From Chloroflexota bacterium (GTDB taxonomy: Bacteria > Chloroflexota > Chloroflexia > Chloroflexales > Roseiflexaceae), in assembly GCA_013388755.1 (NCBI GenBank), contig JACAEQ010000114.1, positions 1-64,000 of the forward strand: DNA of 64,000 bases, given 5' to 3'. Made by a program: the position numbers and the translations under genes. The first letter of the stretch is position 1. Each line of letters starts with the position of its first letter. The notes under the pieces were generated by a model. The model did not search any database. It saw only the letters and a list, made by a program, of their open reading frames with translations, and was not told the origin of the DNA. Below, in pieces: positions 7,880 to 16,537 of the stretch.

Positions 7880-10318
7880 ATGGCTAGAGAACTATCCCCC
7901 GAGCAACTCCGCCGAACCTTCAATGCCCGGCAGATCACGTTTCCCCCGGAAGACGCGCCACTCAAGGATGGCGGCATTATCGGCCAGCAGCGTGCCGTCG
8001 CAGCATTGCAGTTTGGCCTGAACATGGAAGATGGCGGCTTCAATATCTATGCCGCCGGCCCGCCCGGTATCGGGAAAATGACGGCGGTGCAGGCCTTTAT
8101 TGAAGAACTGGCGCAGCGCCGCCCGACCCCACCCGACTGGTGTTATGTCAATGATTTTGATGACCCGTATCAGCCGCGAGCGTTGCGCCTGCCTGCTGGC
8201 CGCGGGCGCCGCCTGCAGCAGGATGTACGCCTGATGATCGAACACCTGCGCACCGAACTGCCACGCGCGTTCGAGAGCGACGACTACGCGGCGCGGCGCG
8301 ACGAGGTGCTCCACGTACTGGCCTCACGTCGCGAGGAACTGCTCAATCAGATCAGCGAGCACGCCATGGCCCAGGGGTTCGTCCTGCAGGCCGGCCCGGT
8401 CGGGATCATGATTATCCCGATCGTTAACGGCGAGCCGCTGAACGATGCCGCGTTCCAGGCAATGACACCCGAACAACGTGAAGAGTTGCTGCGCCGCCGT
8501 TCAGCATTGCAGGACGAACTCAAAAGCGTGATGAAACAGGTGCGTGCCGCTGAACGCGCCGCGCGCGAGCAGATGGAGGAAATTGACCGTCAGGTCGTGC
8601 TCTATGTCGTTGGCGGCCTCATCGACGATCTCGAAGAGCAGTACGCCGACCTGCCAGACGTGGTAGCGTTTTTGAAGGCCATGCAACACGATATTCAGGA
8701 GCATCCTGATCCGTTTCGTACCGGTGGCCAGCAGCAACATCAGTCCGATAGCGAGGCGCAGGTTGACGTGGCCTCCGTTCCCTGGTTGAAGGAATTGCCA
8801 TTTCGGAAGTACCAGGTCAATGTACTGATTGACAATTCCCGCCAGCAGGGGGCGCCGGTGGTCGTTGAGTTCAACCCGACCTATACCAACCTGTTTGGCC
8901 GGATCGAAAAAGAAACCCATTTTGGCGCGCTGTATACCGACTTCATGATGATCAAACCCGGCAGCCTGCATCATGCAAGCGGCGGTTTCCTGGTGATCGA
9001 AGCGGAAGATCTCCTGCGCGACTTCTTCAGCTGGGATGGGCTCAAGCGCGCATTACGCACCCGTGAGATTCAGATTGAGGAGCTTGCGGATCGCCTGGGC
9101 CTGACCACGGTCAAGAGCCTGCGCCCGCAACCGGTACCGCTTGAACTCAAGGTGGTACTCGTTGGCCCGCCGCCGCCCTACTATCTGCTCGCTGCCTATG
9201 ACGACGAGTTCTCGACACTCTTCAAGGTCAAGGCCGATTTTGACATCAGTATGCTGGCGAGTGACGATAACATCCAGGGGACGTTGCGCCTGTTTCGCAC
9301 GTTCTGCACCCGTGAGAAGCTGCGCCCGGTGGATGAAGCGGCGGCGGCACGACTTCTGGAACACTCATTGCGCCTGGCGGAGGACCAGATGCGCCTCTCA
9401 ACCCATTTCGGCGCGCTGACCGACGTGGTGCGCGAGGCAAATTACTGGGCCGCCCAGATCGGGAGTGACACGATCCACGCACAGCACGTGGAACGTGCGC
9501 TGGAGGAAAAGGTCTACCGGTCGAACATGATCCAGGACCGCATCCAGGAGTTGATCACACGCGGGACGCTGCTGATCGATACTGATGGCGCGAAAATCGG
9601 CCAGGTGAATGGCCTGGCGGTGCTGAGCCTGGGCGATTATTTGTTCGGTCGGCCAAATCGTATCAGCGCCAGCGTTGGTCCGGGACGCGGCTCGATCCTC
9701 GATATCGAGCGCGAGGTCAAGCTGGGCGGGCCGATCCATAGCAAAGGTGTCCTTATCCTCAGCGGCTACCTGGCCGAACGGTACGGCCAGGAACGCCCGC
9801 TGACACTTGCCGCTCGCCTGGTGTTCGAGCAGAGTTACGAGGGTATTGAAGGCGACAGCGCTTCCTCTGCCGAGTTGTATGCGCTCCTTTCGGCGCTGGC
9901 CGAGTTGCCGCTGCGCCAGGGCATCGCCGTGACCGGATCGGTGAACCAGCGCGGCGAGATCCAGGCCATCGGCGGCGTCAACCAGAAGATCGAGGGGTTC
10001 TTCGATATCTGCCGTCTGCGCGGTCTCTCCGGCGACCAGGGGGTCCTCATCCCGCAGGCCAACGCACAGCATCTGATGGTGCGCGACGATGTGGTGGCGG
10101 CGGTGCGCGACGGCCGGTTTCATATCTGGACGGCAACGACGGTTGATGAAGGGATTGCGCTCCTCACAGGCGTACCTGCTGGTGAGCGCGGCGCCGACGG
10201 TGACTATCCGCCCGACAGCGTCAATGGTCGGGTTATGGCGCGCCTGCGGGCGTTCGCCGAGCGCCTGAAAGAGCCAGAGGCGAGCAATCGGAACAAAGAA
10301 CCGCGAACTGAGGAGTGA
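7880..10318 (+). CDS. LonB-like ATP-dependent protease (AAA_32 / Lon catalytic domain)
   Basis: 812 residues from the ATG at 7880 (AAAGAGG 6 bp upstream; an ATG 12 codons earlier is possible). The N-terminal AAA_32 ATPase has a Walker A variant GPPGIGKM near residue 60, interrupted by a long helical insert rich in Glu/Arg (about 140-260). A second ATPase segment includes HHASGGFLVIEAEDLL. The C-terminal Lon protease domain has the catalytic pair S660 (EGDSAS) and K703 (GGVNQKIEG), 43 residues apart as in E. coli Lon. There is no membrane segment. It probably degrades damaged or regulatory proteins; substrates are unknown. Confidence 0.9.
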   Translation: MARELSPEQLRRTFNARQITFPPEDAPLKDGGIIGQQRAVAALQFGLNMEDGGFNIYAAGPPGIGKMTAVQAFIEELAQRRPTPPDWCYVNDFDDPYQPRALRLPAGRGRRLQQDVRLMIEHLRTELPRAFESDDYAARRDEVLHVLASRREELLNQISEHAMAQGFVLQAGPVGIMIIPIVNGEPLNDAAFQAMTPEQREELLRRRSALQDELKSVMKQVRAAERAAREQMEEIDRQVVLYVVGGLIDDLEEQYADLPDVVAFLKAMQHDIQEHPDPFRTGGQQQHQSDSEAQVDVASVPWLKELPFRKYQVNVLIDNSRQQGAPVVVEFNPTYTNLFGRIEKETHFGALYTDFMMIKPGSLHHASGGFLVIEAEDLLRDFFSWDGLKRALRTREIQIEELADRLGLTTVKSLRPQPVPLELKVVLVGPPPPYYLLAAYDDEFSTLFKVKADFDISMLASDDNIQGTLRLFRTFCTREKLRPVDEAAAARLLEHSLRLAEDQMRLSTHFGALTDVVREANYWAAQIGSDTIHAQHVERALEEKVYRSNMIQDRIQELITRGTLLIDTDGAKIGQVNGLAVLSLGDYLFGRPNRISASVGPGRGSILDIEREVKLGGPIHSKGVLILSGYLAERYGQERPLTLAARLVFEQSYEGIEGDSASSAELYALLSALAELPLRQGIAVTGSVNQRGEIQAIGGVNQKIEGFFDICRLRGLSGDQGVLIPQANAQHLMVRDDVVAAVRDGRFHIWTATTVDEGIALLTGVPAGERGADGDYPPDSVNGRVMARLRAFAERLKEPEASNRNKEPRTEE

Positions 10319-10359
10319 GCTCATTCGTGACGACGCACCATTGACTTCTGGAGAAACCC

Positions 10360-11346
10360 ATGCATTACCGTACACTGGGGCGAACCGGCATCCGCGTCAG
10401 CGAAATCGGCTTCGGCGCCTGGGGAATTGGCGGCGGCTGGGGCGCACAGGACGATACCGAGGCGCTACGGGCGCTGCGCCGTGCTTACGAGCTTGGCGTC
10501 ACGTTTTTCGATACGGCGCTCGGCTACGGCGACGGCCACAGCGAGCAACTGATCGCCCGCGCCCTGGGCGATGTGCGCGACAAGATCGTGATTGCGACCA
10601 AGATCCCGCCAAAGACGTATCGCTGGCCGGTGCTGCCGCATGAACCGGCATCCGAGACCTTTCCCGCCGACTGGATCGTAACATGCACCGAGGAAAGCCT
10701 GCGTAACCTCAACACCGACTATATTGACGTTCAACAACTCCATGCCTGGACGCCACCGTATGTCGATCAACTGGAGTGGTACGATGCCCTGTCGCGGCTG
10801 AAGGATGCCGGCAAAGTGCGCGCCTTCGGTGTCTCGGCGAACGACTGGGATCCGTATGGTCCGGTCGGTGCAGTTGAGGCCGGCTTGCTCGACTCGGTTC
10901 AGGTGATCTACAACATCTTCGAGCAACGCCCCGCCGAGGCGCTGCTCCCCGCCGCGCTGGCGCACAACGTCGGCATCATTGTTCGCGTGCCGTTCGAGGA
11001 GGGGTTGCTCACCGGCCAGTTCGGCCCCGGCCACCGGTTTGAAGCGGACGACTGGCGCGCCGACTGGCTCACACCAGCGCGCCTGGCCGAAGCCGCGCCG
11101 CGCGTCGCGGCGCTCAAACGGTTCCTCGGCCCCGATCGGCTCACGCTGGCCGCGCTGGCACTGAAGTTCTGCCTGAGCCATCCCGCCGTTTCGACGGTTA
11201 TCCCTGGTATGCGCAGCGCCATGCGCGTCGAGGCCAACTGTGTGGTCTCGGACGGTCTGCTGTTAACGGAGACGGAACTCACTGCGCTCAAGGAGCATGC
11301 CTTTGTTCATGGCTGGGCCTACCCCTGGGCACAGGGATCTGGATGA
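10360..11346 (+). CDS. Aldo/keto reductase
   Basis: 328 residues, (beta/alpha)8 barrel. The full catalytic tetrad is visible: D51 and Y56 in FFDTALGYGDGHSE, K81 in IATK, H128 in QLHAW. It starts with the typical YRTLGRTGIRVSEIGFGAWGIG. The C-terminal part (VSTVIPGMRSAMRVEANC) is the NADP-binding end of the barrel. It is cytosolic and NADPH-dependent by family. The stop overlaps the HAD gene start (ATGA at 11343), so the two are co-translated. The carbonyl substrate is not predictable. Confidence 0.9.
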   Translation: MHYRTLGRTGIRVSEIGFGAWGIGGGWGAQDDTEALRALRRAYELGVTFFDTALGYGDGHSEQLIARALGDVRDKIVIATKIPPKTYRWPVLPHEPASETFPADWIVTCTEESLRNLNTDYIDVQQLHAWTPPYVDQLEWYDALSRLKDAGKVRAFGVSANDWDPYGPVGAVEAGLLDSVQVIYNIFEQRPAEALLPAALAHNVGIIVRVPFEEGLLTGQFGPGHRFEADDWRADWLTPARLAEAAPRVAALKRFLGPDRLTLAALALKFCLSHPAVSTVIPGMRSAMRVEANCVVSDGLLLTETELTALKEHAFVHGWAYPWAQGSG

Positions 11347-12146
11347 TCGAAATTATTCATCACCCGCCGGGCGCGCCAATCCGCGCCGCACTCCTCGACT
11401 TCGATGGAACGCTGTCGCTGGTGCGTAGTGGCTGGCAACGTGTAATGCGCGCGCTGATGCTGGAAACGTTACCGGCAGGGAAGGAGTCGGGCGCGGCGCT
11501 CGCGGCGGAGGTCGAAGCCGCTATCCATCGCCTGACCGGGCAGGCGACGATCCACCAGATGGAATGGCTGGCGACGGAAGTTGCGCGGCGCGGCGGCAAT
11601 CCCGAGCCCGCCGAAACGTACAGGCGTCGTTATGCCGAACGCCTGGCGGTGCATGTCGCGCACCGGCTCGCCGCGCTGGAGCGTGGCGACCTTGCCGCAG
11701 ACGCGCTGCTCGTTCCGGGCGCGCGCGCGCTGCTGCAGGCTCTCCGGGCGCGTGGCGTGCTGTTGATCCTGGCGAGCGGCACCGATCGCGATGAGGTGCT
11801 ACGCGAAGCGCGCGCGCTCAAAATTGCTGGCTATTTCGGCGTACACGTCTATGGGCCGGGAACACACGACCCGGCCTTCAGCAAACGCGCAGTTATTGCA
11901 TGGGTACTGTCCCACCAGTGCCTGGCGGGCCCCGAGCTTCTGGTCATCGGCGATGGGCCGGTGGAGATCGCCGAAGCGCACGCCGTGGGCGCGGTCGCCG
12001 TCGGTGTGGCGTTTGACGAGGAGCGCGGCACGGGCCTGGATGCATCCAGGCGGGAGCGCCTGATTGCCGCCGGCGTTGACCTGATCGTCCCGGATTTTGT
12101 TGAGTATGAGCGGTTGCTGGCCCTGGTCGAGCATGGTGAACGTTGA
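11343..12146 (+). CDS. HAD superfamily hydrolase (phosphatase)
   Basis: 267 residues. HAD motif I is LLDFDGTLS (nucleophile first Asp), motif II is LILASGTDRD, and motif IV is VIGDGPVEIAEAHAVGA. A helical cap lies between motifs I and II (about residues 35-115), giving a phosphoglycolate-phosphatase-like layout. It overlaps the aldo/keto reductase by 4 bp and is followed closely by hyuA. The natural phosphate ester is not evident. Confidence 0.85.
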   Translation: MIEIIHHPPGAPIRAALLDFDGTLSLVRSGWQRVMRALMLETLPAGKESGAALAAEVEAAIHRLTGQATIHQMEWLATEVARRGGNPEPAETYRRRYAERLAVHVAHRLAALERGDLAADALLVPGARALLQALRARGVLLILASGTDRDEVLREARALKIAGYFGVHVYGPGTHDPAFSKRAVIAWVLSHQCLAGPELLVIGDGPVEIAEAHAVGAVAVGVAFDEERGTGLDASRRERLIAAGVDLIVPDFVEYERLLALVEHGER

Positions 12147-12166
12147 ACGGTCCAGGATGAGGAGGA

Positions 12167-14263
12167 GTGGTGACCGGTTACCGGATTGGCGTTGACATCG
12201 GCGGTACATTCACCGATTTTGTTCTGTTGCGCCCGGAAGGAACAGTTGTGCTGTACAAGTGCCTGACAACAGCGCACGATCCGGCAGAAGGCGCGCTTGA
12301 TGGCCTGCAGCACCTGCTGGCACGTGAACCTGTCGCGCCATCCGACATTCAGCTGATCGTCCACGGCACGACCCTCGTGACGAACGCGATTATGGAGCGG
12401 CGTGGCGCACTCACCGCACTCCTGGTCACCCGTGGCTTTCGCGACATGCTCGACATGGGACGTGAGCAGCGCTACGATATCTATGACCTGTTCTTACGCT
12501 TCCCGGATGCGCTCGTCCCGCGCCGGTTGCGTTGCGAAGTTGATGAACGGATGACCCGCGATGGTGAGTCGCTGCGTGCCCCCGATCTTGATGCTGTCGA
12601 ACGGCAGGTTGCCGCGCTGCTGGAAGAAGGTGTCGAAGCGCTGGCGATCTGCTTTCTCCATTCGTACCGCAACCCGGCACACGAGCGCGCTGTCGGCGAA
12701 CGGTTGCGCACTCGCTTCCCGCAACTGAATGTCTCGCTTTCTGCCGAGGTTGTACCGGAAATACGTGAATTCGAACGCACCAGTACCACGGTTGCCAATG
12801 CGTTCGTTCAGCCACTCATCAATGGCTACCTGGCACGATTCGAAACCGCACTGGCCGCGTCCGGGTTCCAGGGCCGGTTGCTCCTGATGCAGTCGAGCGG
12901 CGGGCTGGCGGCTACCGAAACCGCGCGGCGCTTCCCGATCCGGTTGCTCGAATCCGGACCAGCCGGTGGGGCACTGGTGACAGCGTTTCTCGGCAAGTAC
13001 GCCGGTCTGCGCGATCTGCTGGCATTCGATATGGGCGGCACGACCGCGAAAATCTGTTTGATTCAGGATGGCCGGATGGCCATCGCGCCGCGGGTGGAAG
13101 CCGCGCGGGTACATCGTTTCAAACGCGGTTCAGGCGTCCCAATCAGCGCACCGGTGGTCGAGATGATTGAAATCGGCGCGGGCGGTGGTTCCATTGCCCA
13201 CGTTGACAGCCTGGGATTGCTCAAGGTCGGCCCGGAGAGCGCCGGTGCCAGTCCCGGACCCGCCTGTTACGGCCGCGGCGGCAGCGCCGCCACGGTTACT
13301 GATGCATGCCTGGCGCTCGGCTACTATGACCCCGATTACTTCCTCGGCGGAGCCATGCGCCTGGATCGCGACGCCGCCATCCGGGCGCTGGCGCGCCTTG
13401 GCGAACGCCTGGGCCTCGACGTCGCCGCGACCGCCTGGCGTGTCTGCCAGGTTGTCGCCGAACAGATGGCCGGCGCGGCGCGGGTGCATATTGTTGAGCA
13501 AGGGCGCGATCCGCGGCGCTTTCCGCTGGTTGCCTTCGGTGGCGCGGGGCCGGCGCATGCCGCACAGGTTGCCCGGCACCTCGGTGTCGCCGAGATTATC
13601 GTGCCTCCGGCGTCGGGAGCGGCATCGGCGCTGGGGTTCCTGGTTGCGCCGGTCAGCCTTGAGCTTGTTCGCTCCTATCCGGCAGAACTCACTTCACTCG
13701 ACTGGACCATGGTGGCGGCAATCTATGCTGACCTGGAGTCGCAGGCACGGCGCTTCCTGGTTCCCGCTGGCGTGCCGCCCGAGGCGATTCGGTTTGAACG
13801 CCGCGCGGCCATGCGCTATGCCGGCCAGTTCCACGATATTGATGTCCCATTGCCGCCCGGTGCGCTCAATGCCACCACCGGTCGCGCGCTGGCCGATGCA
13901 TTTGCCGCCGAGTATCACCGGCTGTTCCATATCGCCCTGCCGGATTCTGAGCCAGTGGTGCTCAACTGGCGATTACACGCGTCCGGGCCGGAGCCAACCG
14001 TGCAACTGAACCTCCTGGCGACGCGACCGGGCGGCGCGCTCAAGGGTGAACGGGCGGCATACATGCCCGGCGACGGTTTTGTTGCTGTACCGGTCTATGA
14101 TCGCTACCGGCTCGTTGTGGGCGACACCATCGCCGGCCCGGCGATTATCGAAGAGCGCGAGAGCACAACCGTAGTCTGGCCGGGCGATAGGCTGGCAGTT
14201 GATCCCTTCGGTAACCTGCGCATGACGCTTGCCACGACACCAGAAACCGCGACAGCTATGTGA
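12167..14263 (+). CDS. hyuA: Hydantoinase/oxoprolinase A-type ATPase subunit (HyuA)
   Basis: About 698 residues from a GTG (12167, or the adjacent GTG at 12170) after ATGAGGAGGAG. It has an actin-like ATPase fold: IGVDIGGTFTDFVLL (phosphate 1 loop), HGTTLVTNAI, LESGPAGGALV, LLAFDMGGTTAKICLI, and a C-terminal oxoprolinase domain with AFGGAGPAHAAQVA. The family performs ATP-dependent opening of 5-oxoproline, hydantoins or N-methylhydantoin, or acetone/acetophenone carboxylation, normally together with a HyuB subunit. No hyuB lies beside it. The next gene is ilvE after a 44-bp gap. Confidence 0.88.
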   Translation: MVTGYRIGVDIGGTFTDFVLLRPEGTVVLYKCLTTAHDPAEGALDGLQHLLAREPVAPSDIQLIVHGTTLVTNAIMERRGALTALLVTRGFRDMLDMGREQRYDIYDLFLRFPDALVPRRLRCEVDERMTRDGESLRAPDLDAVERQVAALLEEGVEALAICFLHSYRNPAHERAVGERLRTRFPQLNVSLSAEVVPEIREFERTSTTVANAFVQPLINGYLARFETALAASGFQGRLLLMQSSGGLAATETARRFPIRLLESGPAGGALVTAFLGKYAGLRDLLAFDMGGTTAKICLIQDGRMAIAPRVEAARVHRFKRGSGVPISAPVVEMIEIGAGGGSIAHVDSLGLLKVGPESAGASPGPACYGRGGSAATVTDACLALGYYDPDYFLGGAMRLDRDAAIRALARLGERLGLDVAATAWRVCQVVAEQMAGAARVHIVEQGRDPRRFPLVAFGGAGPAHAAQVARHLGVAEIIVPPASGAASALGFLVAPVSLELVRSYPAELTSLDWTMVAAIYADLESQARRFLVPAGVPPEAIRFERRAAMRYAGQFHDIDVPLPPGALNATTGRALADAFAAEYHRLFHIALPDSEPVVLNWRLHASGPEPTVQLNLLATRPGGALKGERAAYMPGDGFVAVPVYDRYRLVVGDTIAGPAIIEERESTTVVWPGDRLAVDPFGNLRMTLATTPETATAM

Positions 14264-14307
14264 GTTCAGTATGATCACACAGGATCGTCAACAGAAGAGG
14301 AACAGCC

Positions 14308-15234
14308 ATGCCAGCACCTAACCGCTTCGCGTTCTTTAACGGCGAATTCGTCCCGATCGAGCAGGCGCAGGTCAGTGTGATGACTGCCGCACTGAACTAT
14401 GGCCTTGGAGTATTTGAGGGTATTCGCGCCTACTGGAACGCCGAACAGGAACAACTCTTCGTCTTCCAGTTGCGCGAGCACATGGAACGCCTGCAACGTT
14501 CCTGCAAAATCATGTTCATGGAACTGCCGTACAGCGCCGACGAGTTATGTACCCTTACAGTCGAACTGCTGCGGCGCGAAGGCTTTCGTGAGGACGCCTA
14601 CATCCGCCCGCTGGTGTACAAGAGCGACCAGACGATCGCCGTGCGCTTGCACGGCCTCAGCGATGCCTTCACGATCTACGCGGTTACCTTCGGCCAGTAC
14701 ATTCCCGGTTCGGCCATCCGCGCCTGTGTCTCGTCATGGCGGCGGATCGAGGACAATATCATGCCATCGCGCGCCAAGGTTTCCGGCGGGTACGTCAACT
14801 CTGCGCTCGCAAAGACCGAGGCACTGCTCAACGGGTACGATGAAGCCATCGTTCTCGGCGACGATGGTCACGTCTCTGAGGCCAGCGCGGCCAACCTGTA
14901 CATTGTGCGCCATGGCGCTCTGATAACACCACCTATCACTAGCGATGTCCTTGAAGGAATTACCCGCCGTGTCGTGGCAGAACTCGCGCGGGCCGAACTG
15001 GGGGTTCCGGTGATCGAACGCCCGATCGACCGCACCGAGTTGTATGTCGCGGATGAGGCATTCTTCTGCGGCACCGGCGCCGAAATCAAACCAATCATTG
15101 AGATCGACCGGCGACCGGTTGGAACAGGCCAGGTCGGTAGTGTAACGGCGCGTCTGGTCGAACTGTATCGAGACGTGGTGCGTGGCCGGGCTTCTGCCTA
15201 TCGCTCGTGGTGCACGCCGGTGTATCCTGGATAG
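14308..15234 (+). CDS. ilvE: Branched-chain amino acid aminotransferase (PLP class IV)
   Basis: 308 residues, the usual length. The PLP-binding lysine is K157 in PSRAKVSGGYVNSALAK. Other class IV motifs are LNYGLGVFEGIRAY, YIRPLVYKSD, and GHVSEASAANLYIV with LEGITRRVV. It carries out the final transamination for Leu, Ile and Val with glutamate. A ribosome site GAAGAGGAA precedes the ATG. It closes a run of rightward metabolic genes and is followed by repeats. Confidence 0.92.
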   Translation: MPAPNRFAFFNGEFVPIEQAQVSVMTAALNYGLGVFEGIRAYWNAEQEQLFVFQLREHMERLQRSCKIMFMELPYSADELCTLTVELLRREGFREDAYIRPLVYKSDQTIAVRLHGLSDAFTIYAVTFGQYIPGSAIRACVSSWRRIEDNIMPSRAKVSGGYVNSALAKTEALLNGYDEAIVLGDDGHVSEASAANLYIVRHGALITPPITSDVLEGITRRVVAELARAELGVPVIERPIDRTELYVADEAFFCGTGAEIKPIIEIDRRPVGTGQVGSVTARLVELYRDVVRGRASAYRSWCTPVYPG

Positions 15235-15318
15235 CATACCTGTACCATGCCACCGACGTACGCGATGGGCCGCACGTCGTGTCAACGGCAGTCTGGCGGA
15301 GATCTCCCGGCTGGAGCG

Positions 15319-15520
15319 TAAGAGCCTATCCGAAAACCCATGGGCACGCTGTCATTGCGCGGCGCGTGAGCGACCGCCTGCAGCGCGCGACGCGTGGCTG
15401 ACGCAATCGACCGGCGCGAGCGGAGATTGCTTCGCTTCGCTCGCAATGATCCGGAAGATGGGAGATTGCGTCGCTGCGCTCGCAATGACAGTGATCATCT
15501 GGTGTTCGGACAGGCTCTAA
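15319..15520. repeat. Palindromic intergenic element, copy B
   Basis: The left end is TAAGAGCCTATCCGAA and the right end TTCGGACAGGCTCTAA, about 15 bp of inverted match with one mismatch. It is the longest copy (about 200 bp). It carries two GCAATGA-ended GAGATTGC(T/G)TCGCT(T/G)CGCTCGC sub-palindromes where the other copies have one. Confidence 0.85.
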
Positions 15521-15523
15521 GTC

Positions 15524-15659
15524 CAATACCTTTCACATACGCCCGTCACCCTCACCCCGGCCCTCCCCCGCCGGGGGAGGGAGTCCGACTCCTCCCCCTG
15601 GCGGGGAGAGGTTGGGTAGAGGGCTGTGCGGTGCAGAACGCCTTATTTGAAAGGTATTG
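15524..15659. mobile_element. MITE-like element, copy B, with 10-bp flanking duplication
   Basis: The ends CAATACCTTTCACATACG and CTTATTTGAAAGGTATTG match copy A. The flanking 10-bp direct repeats GCTCTAAGTC (15514-15523 and 15660-15669) are identical to each other but differ from those of copy A, as expected of target duplication. The 136-bp interior has a single CCCCGCCGGGG-type hairpin, while copy A has an extra internal unit. Confidence 0.75.
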
Positions 15660-15704
15660 GCTCTAAGTCGTGTTAATAATGAATACTCATGAGGGGCAGG
15701 AGTG

Positions 15705-16133
15705 TCACTGGCGTACGACGGCGAGCGCGAGGTATGGCGCGCCAGTCAAGGCGTCGTCGACGTGGGCGATCGCGATCAACTGATCACGATTGCGCCATCC
15801 GGCATAGCTGATGGTATCGCCTTCGACAAGCACGTCAGGATCGGCGCGCCACCCTGTGCCTTCGAGCTGGTCGGCATAGAAGCGCTTTGCCTGCTCCCAG
15901 GTGACACCGGCGGGCAACCGCACTAGCCGTACCGCAGCAGCGTTGCGCTCGCCAACGATCTCTGCCGTGAAACCGCCGACCATCGCGTCGGCAAGCGACG
16001 ACTCGCCGGTTGCAGCAGGGGTTGCGCCCGGGTAGAGTGGCGGTTCGGCCAGTGGCGTACTGCCACAGGCGGCAAGCAATACCATGGTGATCAGGATCGG
16101 CAGCCAGCGGAGAAACATACGCATTGCTCTCAT
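15705..16133 (-). CDS. Hypothetical lipoprotein
   Basis: 142 residues from the ATG at 16133; ATGs at 16124 and 16118 are equally possible. The N-terminus MRMFLRWLPILITMVLLAAC is a lipoprotein signal with lipobox LAAC. The mature part is about 120 residues with VTWEQAKRFYADQLEGTGW, which resembles small extracytoplasmic proteins of unknown role. It is probably anchored on the outer face of the membrane. It is monocistronic between repeat-rich gaps. Confidence 0.65.
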   Translation of the reverse strand: MRAMRMFLRWLPILITMVLLAACGSTPLAEPPLYPGATPAATGESSLADAMVGGFTAEIVGERNAAAVRLVRLPAGVTWEQAKRFYADQLEGTGWRADPDVLVEGDTISYAGWRNRDQLIAIAHVDDALTGAPYLALAVVRQ

Positions 16134-16269
16134 GACAGGATTCAGATAACATGGCACCCTGTTCCACCGATACGCCGACAACATATCGGATGGAACCATG
16201 CCTCCAGAGATGGTACGTGGTGCATCGTCTGGCCGGATGCCTGGTATTGATGCGTGTGCAGGGCAACTT

Positions 16270-16421
16270 GCCTATCCGAACGGCTGGTTGGATGGCATTG
16301 TGCGCGAAGCGACGCAATCCCCCATCGCAGATAGGAGATTGCGTCAGCCATGCGTCGCTCGCTGCAGGCGGTCGCTCGCGCTCCGCGCAATGACAGGAGG
16401 CGGAGAGGTTTTCGGATAGAC
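16270..16421. repeat. Palindromic intergenic element, copy C
   Basis: Begins GCCTATCCGAA (16270) and ends TTTTCGGATAGAC (to 16421). The interior has GGCATTGTGCGCGAAGCGACGC and CGCTCCGCGCAATGACAGG as in the other copies. No MITE is inserted at this copy. Confidence 0.8.
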
Positions 16422-16460
16422 ATCAGGTATACGAGTCCCACACGGCTGCGCCGTTTACTA

Positions 16461-16488
16461 ACCGGATGATCCGGTATCATGGTATACT
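16461..16488 (+). promoter_or_regulatory. Palindrome next to a -10 box (possible operator/promoter)
   Basis: A perfect palindrome ACCGGATGATCCGGT (16461-16475; 7+1+7) ends 7 bp before TATACT (16483-16488). It covers the place where a -35 box would be, and no good -35 is visible. That suggests an activator or repressor site for the TPR gene starting at 16538. Confidence 0.35.
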
Positions 16489-16537
16489 GCCACGCAAGAT
16501 CGGGCTACAATCGCGCCCAACAACGACGAACGCAACT

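Larger units (their letters stand above)
15235..15704. other. Intergenic region with nested repeats
   Basis: This 470-bp gap lies between convergent genes. It contains palindromic element copy B followed without a break by MITE-like copy B. Positions 15235-15318 and 15670-15704 show nothing I can name, and no clear terminator was seen outside the repeats. Confidence 0.8.
16134..16537. other. Intergenic region between divergent genes
   Basis: This 404-bp gap contains palindromic element copy C, then a 15-bp palindrome and a TATACT box ahead of the TPR gene. The part 16134-16269 shows no recognisable feature. Confidence 0.7.
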
